Assembly (NCBI GenBank): GCA_038501785.1 | Contig: JBAMJR010000098.1 | Coordinates: 82,824 to 146,823 of the forward strand | Source: Myoxocephalus aenaeus | Taxonomy: Eukaryota; Chordata; Actinopteri; Perciformes; Cottidae | Direction: 5' to 3' | Length of the DNA stretch: 64,000 bases | Shown here: in pieces, positions 31,664-44,200 of the stretch | Position numbering within the stretch: the stretch's first letter is position 1 | Layout of the letters: each line of letters begins with the position of its first letter | The notes under the pieces: generated by a model | Seen by the model: the letters and a program-made list of their open reading frames with translations, nothing else | What the model was told of the DNA's origin: nothing | Database searches by the model: none | Translations under genes and position numbers: made by a program

Positions 31664-33796
31664 GTAAGTTTACCTGAACTGTCTTGAGAAAAATAATAAG
31701 CCTGTGGTTGAATTTATTAAACATGAATCTTTGGGAGTTGTTGCTGCCGGTTGTAGTTTCTTCCATGTCAGATCCAGTGAGATCTCTGCTGTATGTTTCT
31801 GTGTCTGCAGGCAGTACATGGTAGCCATTCCTGCAACTCTTGAATCCGGGGCTGTGACCAAGTTCTGTGCGAGTCTCCTGCAGCCCAACGAGACTCTGGT
31901 CATGACCATCACTCTGAAGTCCTCAGAGGAGAATACAACCCTCTTCACACAGACGTCCAACAAGGACTTTCATAGCTGCACTCAATTTAAGGTGAGCCAC
32001 ATTAGAACCATAACAGGGATTACGTAACACACATAGAGGTAGTAACAAATTGATTGTGTGTTCCCAGAATATATACAGGCAGTCCGGGTTAAAATCACAA
32101 AAGTTTATACCAATATGTTAAATTATCGTGAGCATTTATGTAAAAGTAAAATTACCTTATATGAGAAAAACTATGTTGGCACATAACATATTCAATTTAA
32201 GGTAAGCTCTCAAGATTGTTATCATTTCATTCATTAATAATGTGTTTATCAAAATACAATTTTAGAACGTCAATGGGATTACGCAACACATACAGTACAC
32301 ACACACAGATTTATGAACAAAAGCACAAATCACAAACAAAAACATTTATATATTCTTGAATTATAATTTTTTGTAAAAGAGTTTCTCACCGTGTCCATAA
32401 AATATGTTCTTGTCACAGGTTCCTTTAGTGAAGAATGAAGATGTGCAGGAATTTGAGGTGGAGGTACAAGGAAACACTTATCACTCAAAAGAAGTCAGGA
32501 AAGTCCTGATCAAAGTCTATCATCCAAAGACATTCGTCCAAACAGATAAACCAATCTACCTCCCTGGACAAACAGGTAACCTTGAGTTGATGATCTATGA
32601 CGTTGTATACACTACGGTACCACGCTGTATAAAGACAGGTTTCCATAATACAGAATACATTTAGGAATTTAAGAAAAAGTTAGCTCTTATTGAGAAAGTT
32701 ACGTACATTGGCATACATTAAAAAGTAACATTAGTCTATAAGGTAAAAGTATTGTTAGCATGTATGAAAAAAGTAAAGTTAGCATATATGACAAAAGTTA
32801 CATTAGCATGTATGGAAAAAGTTAGGTTAGGTTATATGAAAACAGTTACGTTAGCATATTTAAAAAGTTACGTTAGCAAATATGATGAAAGTCATGTTAG
32901 CATGTATGAAAAAAGGTACATGAGCATATATGAAAAAATTGATGTTAGCATATATTTAAAAAGTAAAGTTAGCATGTATAAAAGAAGTTATGTTGGCATA
33001 AATTAAATGTTAACTGTTTTCCTGCTGCACCAGTTAAAAGCACAGATCCCTACATTCTAGATCATAATAATTACGTGACACTATTTGCAATATTCATTAA
33101 AAATAAAAGCTTAATATTGAATAATCTCTTTATTTCTCTCAGTGCATTTCAGAGTCATCACCCTGGACTCCAAGTTGAGACCTTCCAATGGGCTGGTGAG
33201 TCTTTCTTTTCTTCAAGTGGCATTCTCAAAAACAGTGTTAGTGATACTGTTAGGTAACGGTGCAGGTTTTAAAGTTACGCAATGAGGTGATCGATGAGCT
33301 ATGTTTACTAATCATGAAGCTGTGGGTCAATAGTACAGCAACCTTTAGGTAAACCTGACTAATCCATCACCTCCTAACACTAGTTTCTACTTTTTAGCCT
33401 AATTTAGCCTAAGAGCTCAGTGGATTGAAAAACATCATTGATTTCTTATTGAAAAATACAAACCAGCTTTGATTAACAAATCTCCCTATTTCTTTTTTTT
33501 TTGCAGTACGATATCATCGAAATTGAGGTAAGACTAAAATAAAAATATCCACCCTTTTAATATGTTGATTACCTTTTTTATCTGTTTTTAAACTGTGATG
33601 CTAGTTATGTATGGTAACCCCGTGAGTCTCGGGCGGCACAAAGGCAACACGCTGCGGATTTGCCTTTCGTAATAGACTTTTTTGTTCTGATCAGCTGTGT
33701 GGTGTCGGCTATCTGGTGTGCGCTCCGGCCTCGCCCCTGAGCGCACCCGCCTGCTTGTCTCTGACCGGTGGACTAACTACTATTAACGGGCAGAGA

Positions 33797-33832
<36 letters not shown>

Positions 33833-35184
33833 TGCCCCCAGCTGAGGCTGATTATACCTCATCCCGGCACCTGTTCCCTTGAACAACACCCTCGCTCAAT
33901 TCCCTCTGCAGCTGCAGCCATCCTGCCGAACCTACTCACCTGGCCCACTTCCATCAATGGACACTCCCTCCGGAAGTGTCCGGGCTGCCCACACCTCCAA
34001 CACTCCTGCCCTGATGTCTGAGGAGCCCCCTGTAGGTCGGGAAGGGTGCCGGTGCCGGACGACGTCAGTGGATCAGCGATCCGAGGGAGGGGTGTTGGCC
34101 ACGGATCGGCCGCTGTCCCCCGACCCGTGGGGATGAACAGCCAGGTGGTCCTCGGCCAAGGTGATGGCGGTCTCCAGTACTGTTAGGCGGTGGCAGCGGA
34201 CCCACGCCGATGTTCGGGCCAGCAGTCCCGCCCACGAACTTCTCCAGGACCACCTTCTCCACCACTTCTTGCGCCCCTCGCGATGCCCCGGGCTGTAGCC
34301 ATCTGGTGGCGGCGTCTTTTAGCCACTGGGCGAAAGCGAATGGTCGTTCCTCGGCCCCCAGCCTGGCCTCACAGAATCTCCGCCGGTGATCCTCCAGAGA
34401 CAGGCCGAGCCGATCTATTACAGCCTTACGCACATCCGCATAAACCTGCCTGGCTGCGGGGGGCAGCCCCAGAGCCACTGTCTGTGCATCTCCGGCCATA
34501 AGAGGCAGGAGCCGGACCGCCCACTCGGCCACAGGCCAGCCACACGCCCCCGCGGTTGCCTCGAATGAGTCCAGGTATGACTGTGCGTCGTCCGCTGCAT
34601 TCATCCTATGTAGAGTCACCCCTGCCAGCGGAGAGGGGGGCGGCCACTTCCCGGGTGGCGATCTGCTCCAGGGCGTAGGCCTGCCCCTCGGCCGTTTCCT
34701 CGAGAGCCCCCAGGAACTGCCGGTTGGTCTCCGCCTGCTCCTGCTGCATGGCCGCGATCCCCGCCAACATCTGCCCCAGCGCCACGATCGGCTGGGTCGG
34801 CGCTTCAGTTTGTTGCCCCACGTTGGGCGCCACTGTAACGTCTCTGCGTTAACCCCGTGAGTCTCAGGCGGCACAAAGGCAACACGCTGCGGATTTGCGG
34901 TTCGTAATAGATTTTATTGTAGGGTGACCAGACGTCCTCTTTTTCCCGGACATGTCCTCTTTTCGAGACCTAAAAAATGCGTCCGGCAGGGATTCCAAAA
35001 ACGTCCGTGATTTTGGCTCGGCGGGGCGCCCCCCTGAAGAAACCCCCCGCCCCCCTGTAATTTTCTTGATAGCGCCAGATCACAAGTCGTCATTTAAGTT
35101 TCTCTTTCCTATAGAACCGGTTTACACCTTGTTCTGCTATTAAACAAACTAAACGGCCGTATTTTATTGATCTCTGAGGGGAGA

Positions 35185-35220
<36 letters not shown>

Positions 35221-38200
35221 TGCCCCCAGCTGAGGCTGATTATACCTCATCCCGGCACCTGTTCCCTTGAACCACACCCTCTCTCAATTCCCTCTGCAGC
35301 TGAGCGCAACCCCGCCCCACCGCCACAGTATGTTTTTGTATGTTTCTTACTGTTATAATATCATTTATCTGCCTTGTTTACATTGTTATGTTCCCATGTA
35401 AAGTACCTTTGAGTTAAAATACTTGAACAGTTTTTTTTTTTAAACACCACACTATTGAATTGAATTTAACTATTTATTATGCCAGGGGGAAAAGTGTGTG
35501 GTTTGGGACGGGAAAAAAAGAGGTGTTTTGCCAACCAAAACGTATAACTTAAACCAAACTTACGGCCTAGTTCTATCTGCCATCTCGTTGAAGGAGGAGA
35601 GGAAACCTGCTCTCCCCGTATTCACATGAGGTCCTTAGGTTTGAATACAAGTTCTTCACGTTCACGTTATTTGACAGGATGCTGACGACAACCGGATTGG
35701 ACAGTGGCTGAATGAAACGTCCAACAGTAAGATTTTGCAGCTTTCATACGCCTTGAACTCTGAGGCCCGTGAAGGGAACTACCAAGTTATTGTGACGATT
35801 GGGTCGGATAAAATACATCACAACTTCAAGGTGGAGAAATACGGTGAGATCCTTTTTGTTTTTTTAACCTTCCATTTCAATCCATTTGTAATGAAGAAAG
35901 AATGTTAATAAATGTGTTGTCCCCAGTTCTGCCTAAATTTGAGATAAAAATAAATGCATCCGATGAAGTAAGTATTGATCAGGATGAAATCAAAGCTGAA
36001 GTATGTGCTACGTAAGTAAGCTCTTTTGCTCGTTACACTCTTAAATAATCTGAAACAGGTCCCGTTTGGGACCTGAATGAATATGTTTTATTTCTACTTC
36101 CTTATCATCAGGTATACATTCGGACAGCCCGTTCCAGGCAGTGTTGAGGTCAAGATGTGCCGACCTCTAAATCACTACTTTATTTCAAGACATTCATTCA
36201 ACCTTGACTCTGAGGCGGTGGACTTGGATGTAGTTGCCCCATGCCACAGTGAGACAAAGCAGGTACGGTTGCTGTAGCGCCTGCTCAATAAATGGTGCAC
36301 ATAAGGGTTAAGTTTCTTAAACCTGCAAGCTTTAAAATAGACTTCAGGAGGTTCCTCAGGGGTCGTTACTTGGGTCCCTGGACATTTTAGTATTTACGTG
36401 TCTACATGTTTTTTGTATGAGTAAGGAGTAACAAGGGTGTTGAATGGGGGACATTTATATTATTCAATTTGTATTTGATCTAATTTTTATTATTCGTTGT
36501 AGGTGGACAACAAAGGCTGCGCCACGTTTATCTTCCAGATGTCAGCTTTCACAAGAGTTGCAAAAAAGGTGCTGCGAGATGAACTGCAGCTCCGGGTCAA
36601 AGTGGAAGAGGAGGGCACAGGCAAGTCATATAATATTCCATGTCATATTTATATGTGGAAGAGAGAGATAGTAACTCTGCAATGAAACAGTTGTAACATG
36701 GAGGCTTCTCATGCAGGTATTTCACGAGAACAAGAGCAGAAAATAAGGATTTCATATGTGGTTGGAAAGCTGTCCTTCACCGACACGCCCAAGATTTATG
36801 ACCAAGGATCAAACTTGGAGGGAAAAGTGAGTGTCCTTCACTTCTTTGGCGTGATTTGAGACGCGGTGCGTTCTCGGTGATACGACTCTGTGCTTCCAAC
36901 AGGTTCAAGCGGTTCACTACAACAAAACCCCCATCGCCAACATGCCGCTGTACCTGTTTAAGGGTGAAGGCTGGCTGCAGAATCTTACAACCAACAGCGA
37001 TGGTGTCGCCTCGTTCTCAATTAACACAGCTGACCTTGTGGGGGACCTCCAACTCCAAGTAAGTAGGAAGTAGCTGCAAGGTGCCACCAAGTGACAAGTA
37101 GCCATATTGGAACCGTTTACAGTTGGAGGCAAAGTCACGCCCCTTTCAGTGTCACCCATGGGACATCATTTTGGAAATGTTGTGAATTTAAATGATAATT
37201 TTTCTCTTCAAGAAAGTCTGTGTTGGTTGTCCGGTAATTGGTTGCAAATAAAACCAACATGTCGACAACCGTAATCCAAGATGGCGACGGCAAAATCGCT
37301 AAACTCAAGGCTTCAAAACATCAGGCCACAAACCAACGGGTGGCGTCACCATGACTTACAACCCATTTTGACGTGTCGTCTTTCTATTTGCACATTTTAA
37401 CCATCATCTCCTTCAAAAGTTTTACGACAAAATGTAAATCTCTTGTCGTGCAAAAGAAACAAGGCCCCATGGTGGTGAAACCTGAACATTCATTTAACTG
37501 TAAAAACCTTCTTCCACCTCCATGAGCTCCTTTATAGAGTTTCTTTTCTGCTCTCCAGGTGAGCAACTTGCCGAAATACGACACCCCCGGTTACAGAACA
37601 CCGTACTATGAGGCTGCAGAGCACAGCGTGTCGTTGTCCCGACCTTCAACTCCACACACTAAAACGGTCAGCTTCCTGGAGGTGAAGAAGAAGAATAACC
37701 CACTTCCATGTGACAAAGAAGAAGTCTTCACCATCCAATACACGGTGGTAGGAGAAGCCCAGGGCTCTGTGGACGTGATGTATCTGGTGAGTGAAGTCTC
37801 TCCAACCGGGTCTCTAATGGAGACAACCGGGGAAGATGGTTTTATAATGACTTTTACTTTAGATCACTGACATCTGGCTCAAAGGAACCCGTTTAGTACC
37901 TTCAGATCACGTAAAACACAAACGTCTCTCGATAGAGCCGTGTCCCTTCTGGGCTGCCGTAGAAACGCGGCGGTGCAAAGACGGCAGACTGGGAAGACGA
38001 CCCGCTCCCTTTGTAGATATAAAGGGCTTTTTTTCTAAGCTAAATGTTAGAAAGAATTCTACTCGATCGTGAATCAGGTAATTTATTCTTGCAACGAGGA
38101 GCAGAGTTGAACCACAAACAGTTATGAGTCAAGTGGCGGCAGCTCAGAGGTCTGTCTCTGAGTTTCTGACTTCTTATACACTGTGATAAACAATTCATGA

Positions 38201-41200
38201 CAGGATGGGATGGTAGAAGGTCAGGCCGGTCTGAACCCGCTCTTATGCCGTGTTCACACCGGACGCGGCGCGAATTATCGCGCCGCGTTCACCGCGGAAG
38301 TTTACTCGCGCGAGTGAAACAAGGGTGTTCACACCAAACTCGAAACATCGCGCCGCGAAAGGGGCGTGGCTTATCTCAGTCACTTGTCTCTGTGAAAGGA
38401 GCTTTCATTTCCGCTATCGACCATGGAATAAATAGCCACTAGTTTTGCTTTATACTTGTTGTGGAAGTCCCAAACATGTCGGAACATGAAACTCCCTTGT
38501 GTTTGGGTTCATAACATCATCCGTAGCCGCACACAGCTCGGTGAATTTCTCCGACTCCTCCAGGAACTGCGTCTGGCTTCTCCGTAAAACGGATACCGAT
38601 TCTGCCATCCACCATGGAATTAACCACTAGTTCTGCTTTATACTTGTTGTGTAAACTCCACATGTGTCGGAACATCAAACTCCATGGTGTCTGGGTTCAT
38701 AATATTATCCGTAGTCCCACAACAGTGTCTGAATGACGGCCGCTGCCAGCGCTGGTTCTGGCGGAGCAGCAGCAGTTTCATTCGGGACCGGCAAGACGGC
38801 GGTGATGACGGGCGGAGCTTCTCAACGCTGATTCTCAATGCTGATTCTCAACGCTGATTGGCTGCCGCAACTTTGCGTCACGCGAATTCTCCGCTGGAGT
38901 TGGGAGAATTGAACTCACGCGAATTCGCGCCGCGTCCTTCGCTCTGTTCGCCCCTCGTCAAACGTTCTGTTCGCGCCGCCTCAAACGCGTCTATCGCGCC
39001 GCCCCGCGAAAAAATCGCCGATTCGCGGGGCGGCGCGTCTGTGGATTGACTTTGCATGTAATCTGGTCGCGCCGCAAATTCGCAAAACAGTTGCGAATAT
39101 TCGCAACGCCACTTCGCCTATATCGCGCCGCCCGGCAAAAAACTCGCTCTAGTGGTTAATTTGTTTTTCGCAACCATCGCTGGGGAAAGGGGGCGGGGCT
39201 TATCTCCATGTCAGTGAAAACATTTACTATTTCCGCCATTGACCATTGAAATAACCACTAGTTCTGCTTTATACTTGTTGAGAAAGTCCCACACACGTCG
39301 GAACATCAAACGCCCCCGTGTCTGGGTTCATAATATTATCCGTAGTCGTGTCTGGATTCATAATATTATCCGTAGTCGCACACAGCTCCGACTCCTGTCT
39401 GAATGAAGCCGCTTCCAGCGCTCCTTCAGCGGACCCGCAGTCTGATTCAGTGACGGCAGAACGGCGGTGATGCCGGGCGGAGCTTCTCAACTCTGATTGG
39501 CTTTCGCAACTCCGCGTCGGCGAATTTTCCGCTGGCGATGAATTATTTCATCGCCAGCGAAAAAGCGAGAAAGCGAAAAAGCGAAAAAGCGAAAAAGCGG
39601 AGTTGCGAATATTCGCAACGCCATTTCGCCAGTATCGCGCCGCCCGGCGAAAAATCCGCTTTTTCGCAACCTAACGCGGCTGTGCATTGATTTAACATTT
39701 AATCTGGACGCGCGAATATTTCGCAACTGTTTTGGTGTGAACACGGCATTAGTCTTATCTCCTTTGGAGACAGGTGGCGATGGAGGGCTGAGGGGGTGCA
39801 ATTACACAGATCCAGTTACTAAGACATAGCTTTGTCTTTAGTTGTTACACTGAATAAAACATAACGGGTTCTTAGTTTTAGGTGATTAGACGCTGAATAA
39901 AACTTGGTTATGAATATTGTTTTCCCATTAATCCCCCTACATTTTCAACAATGTTCTTTTTTCCTTTAACAACACGGTAAATAACTACACATGAGACCAG
40001 CAGACAGCTGCAATCTGCTGTTGAATGAGGTTTTCTACATCATTCCTTGTTTGCAGGTCTTAACCCGTGGAGCCATCGTCATGCAAGGAGTTAAACGGGT
40101 CCAAGTGCAAGAATCCTGTGAGTAAAACGACCTTTAAGTGAGCAAATAGTTCAGTGTTACTGGTGAAGGGAGGCAGGTGAGAGGCGATCGTGGCTCATAG
40201 GAGTTGCTTTGTTGTTTCAGTGAACGAGGGCGAGGTGTCCTTCAAGCTGTTGGTGTCTCCCGACATGGCGCCAGACGTCCAGGTCGTAGCGTACGCCGTC
40301 CTCCCCAGTGAGAACGTGGTGGCCAACAGCGCCGACTTCTCCGTCGAGAAGTGCTTCGGTAACAAGGTCAGTGAAGGCATCACCGTGCTCGTCAGCTGTC
40401 AAAGTGCATATATTAAGTAAATATCAAATATAATCATGTAGATTAGAATGTAGTGTTGGTGATGTTTTCACATGAATATAAAATAGATATTAGAGATGAA
40501 TTATGAGATGTTTAACTTCCTAACAGCTCTGAGCTCATTATTAGACTTCATTAACACCAAGAATAAAGAGATTTGTTTTATCAATAAAAATTATGTTTTT
40601 TCTGCAAATACCCACTAAGATTACTACAACAATGTAAAAAGATAACATTTAAAGTATTTGACAGTTTACATTGATTTCAGGTGGAAATGATTCCCCACAG
40701 TTGCCCTCAAGAAGCATTCATGTTGACTGTGGTGGCAGGGGTGTGGTTAAGCTCAGCTGCAGAGGGGGAGTGGAGGAGCAGCTCAGGGAACAGGTGCAGG
40801 GAAGAGGCCTACCGTAAAATGTGGGTTATAAGATACTTTGTTCTTTTTTTTCGGTTTATATATTTGCGGCTGATTTGTGGATTTTTCCGATTCTAAATTT
40901 AGCAGCAGTTGCAGAGACAAGGATCCTCTCAGCAGCAGCACCCTGAATATGCACACAGTAGGTGGCGGTATGCACCTAGTCAAGTTGGTTGCGTTCAAAC
41001 TTAAAGAAGAACAAGAAGCAGCAGCAGCCAAATTCCCGGCTGTCCTCCCCGCAGCGCATACAGGTCAGCGCTAGATCGCTGTTAACTCGCGAGCTAGCGC
41101 TGTGGAGGTGGTGCGAGAGGCGTATAAAAGGGTGCAACATATAACCCGCATTTTACAGTTATTGGCCTTAACTGGAAATTAATGTGGGAGATTTTATTTA

Positions 41201-44200
41201 TTTCGAGTAAAATACATTTTGTGTCACGTTGAAAAGATCATAGCTTCTCTCCTTGGTCAGACAGTGCCGCTGGTTGGGAGACAGGCGATTGGTTCAGGTT
41301 AGGAACTCGAGTCTTCAGGGTCGGGATCTCCCATTGGTCAGAACAAAGGACCCCAACAAATCCGGTTACGGTGCCTCGGCGAGTGCGGATGCCAATCGTA
41401 GTGCCGGAATGCTGCCAAGGAGAGCAGCGGGATTCACAACAACGCTGAATGTTGACTCTTCTGTCCCAGGTGTCCCTGGAGTTCTCTCCGTCCTCGGCTG
41501 TCCCGGGAGAGGAGGCCATCCTGCAGGTGACGGCTCAGCCCGACTCTCTGTGCGGCGTGAGCGCCGTCGACCAGAGCGTCCTCATCAAGGAGCCGGGGAA
41601 AACTCTGGACGCAGAGAAGGTAGCTGCTGGAGTCGAACCACAAGAATCCATCTGCATCACTCGACTCGTTGTCCAGCATGCATTTTGAAAATGGAAATAG
41701 TTGAGATCACATATGTGACGATGTGAAGAGTCTGCCCTCAGGATAAAAGCCCTTTTTGACAAAGAAAGTTCCCCAATTCAGATCTTTCTAGAAAAACAAA
41801 CATTTGTCGGGTTATAGCTTTGAAATATATCTTTTCTTTTCAGATATTTGACCTGTTGCCCATCAAAAAAGCCTCCAACATTCCATACATGGTTCAAGAT
41901 TCCGTTGAATGTTTGCGCGTGAGGCCGAGAAGATACGTCATGCCGCACCCCAACGAGCAGAAAGAGGACGCTTATACCGTTTTCCAGGTACTTCCTGCGC
42001 AAGTGTGAATGCACACTATCTTTATGTCGTTTGTTCTCGTATGTTTTGTTGTTGCACATTTCAGTGACGCCTGTTTGTTGTTGGATCATCTAGAATGTGG
42101 GAATGAAGATGGCAACAAACTTGTTAATCCGAGTGCCTTCGTGCCTCCAGTACAAAGGAAGAGAATACCACCAGGGCGGCAGATATGGCGGTATTTAGTT
42201 TTGTTTTCTTGCTCTATGAAGTGCACGTTGCTGAATATTTACCAGCATTAAAAGTCTTCCTCTTGTTCTGATGGGATATGTTCTGCTATATTTTCAGGTT
42301 GGAATCCTGAGGTACAATACATGACGCGTGGTTATGCAGATCGATCTAGTTCGTCTAATGATTCACCAATAGAGACAGTCCGTACTTTCTTCCCTGAGAC
42401 CTGGATATGGGACCTGGTGGAAGTGGGGTGAGTTTTTGCACCAAAGTACTTCTTGATGAATGGCACGTTGCGAAAAATTCGCCTCATTCAACTCAGGCGA
42501 AAAATTCGCGTGACGCTGAGTTGCGAAAGCCCATCAGTGTTGCGAAGCACCGCCCATCATCACTGCCGTTGCTGAATCAAACTACTGCTGGTCGCCCGAA
42601 GTAGCGCTGGAAGCGGCCGTCATTCAGACGCTGTTCCTGTAGGAGTCGGAACTGCATCTGGCTACGGATAATATTATATATTATATTATATTATGAACAG
42701 ACACAGTTTGATGTTCCGACGTTTGTGGGACTTCCACAACAAGTATAAAGCAGAACTAGTGGTTATTTCAATGATGGCGGAAATGGTAACTGTTTTTACG
42801 GAGATAAGCCGCGCCCCCTTTTCGCCACGAAAAAGTGAATGACGCGAATTAACCGCATAAAGTGGAGCGAGTAAACTCAGCCAGAAAAAAAAGCATTGCG
42901 AAAATTCGCAGCCTCAAGTTTGGCATTTTGGCCATCGCCATCTTGGTTTTTTATCAAGCAGAAGTGACACAAGAGCTAAAAGCTAAATACAACTGAACAT
43001 TGAGAACGCCGAGACATTTTTAGGCAACCAAAATGTTACATTTAACTATGAGATGTAAGTTGTAAGACGAAAACACAAACATCTTCCAGAGCGAAATACA
43101 TCGTGGTGTATTGAAGAAGACTTGAAACTAGAGACTGAGACCATAAATTAATCTCCGGTTCTGCGGTGAAGTCTATGCTTCATGTGTTAAAGCTGCATTC
43201 TCTCTACTGACCACCAGGGTGCGACTCCTCTCGTTGTATAGAAGTCTATGCTTCACATGTTAAAGCTGCATTCTCTCTCCTGACCACCAGGGTGCGACTC
43301 CTCTGGTTGTATAGAAGTCTGTGCTTCATGTGTTAAAGCTGCATTATCTCTCACGTTGTTGTTCTTTGACTAATCTGATTCATGTCAGTCTGATGATCAA
43401 GTTCACCGAATGCGTCGATCTGCTGTTCCAGAGAATCTGGAGTGAAGGACGTGTCCCTCACCGTCCCGGACACCATCACCACCTGGGAGACGGAGGCGTT
43501 CTGTCTGTCTCCCCAGGGCTTCGGCTTGGCCCCCCGTAAGGAGATCACCGTCTTCCAGCCCTTCTTCCTGGAGCTCACCCTGCCCTACTCCATCATCCGG
43601 GGGGAGCACTTCGAACTGAAGGCGACCGTCTTCAACTACATGACCAGCTGCATCATGGTAACCCATGTTTTCACGTGGACTGATGCTAACGCGCAGACTG
43701 ATGCTAACACGCAGACTGATGCTAACATAGGCGTAACACCGACGCAGCATCGGCGACCAAACAAATGAACGTCTGGACTCTGTCAAGTGTACGACGTAGT
43801 TTCAAGGACTGACTTTTTTTTATTCGGGAGTCAAGCTATTTTATTACAATTTTGTTCCCGCAAATGAGGATTCCTTCTTGACCAATCGGTGGTCTGCGGT
43901 GTTTTAACTCCACCTCCGCATCGTCTCAGATGTAGTGAAAACAGCACCAGGTTCTATTTTCAACTTTCACTCACGGAAAACCAAAAAGGAGTCGAGTTTA
44001 GTCGAGTCGAGCCCCATCGGGTAGTAACGGCTCTAACGTTAGCTAACTAGCAGAACAGCTGAGCCTGATTGGAATAATCGTAGGATTTCGGTCATGAACC
44101 AGTGTTTTTAAAATACATTGTTGTGTCTCCTGACCAGGTCACCGTGGCTCCGGTTCCCTCCTTAGAGTACACCCTCACCCCCCTCTCCGGTGACCAGTAC

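Larger units (their letters stand above)
33614..35327 (-). mobile_element. Internally deleted LTR retroelement in A2M copy 2 intron 5
   Basis: Bounded by 5-bp target repeats GTATG (33,609-33,613 and 35,328-35,332). Both ends carry the LTR segment TAACCCCGTGAGTCTC-GGCGGC...AATTGCCCCCAGCTGAGGCT. The left LTR lacks its first ~14 bases. On the minus strand a gag fragment directly meets the 3' LTR, so pol is missing. Confidence 0.75.
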
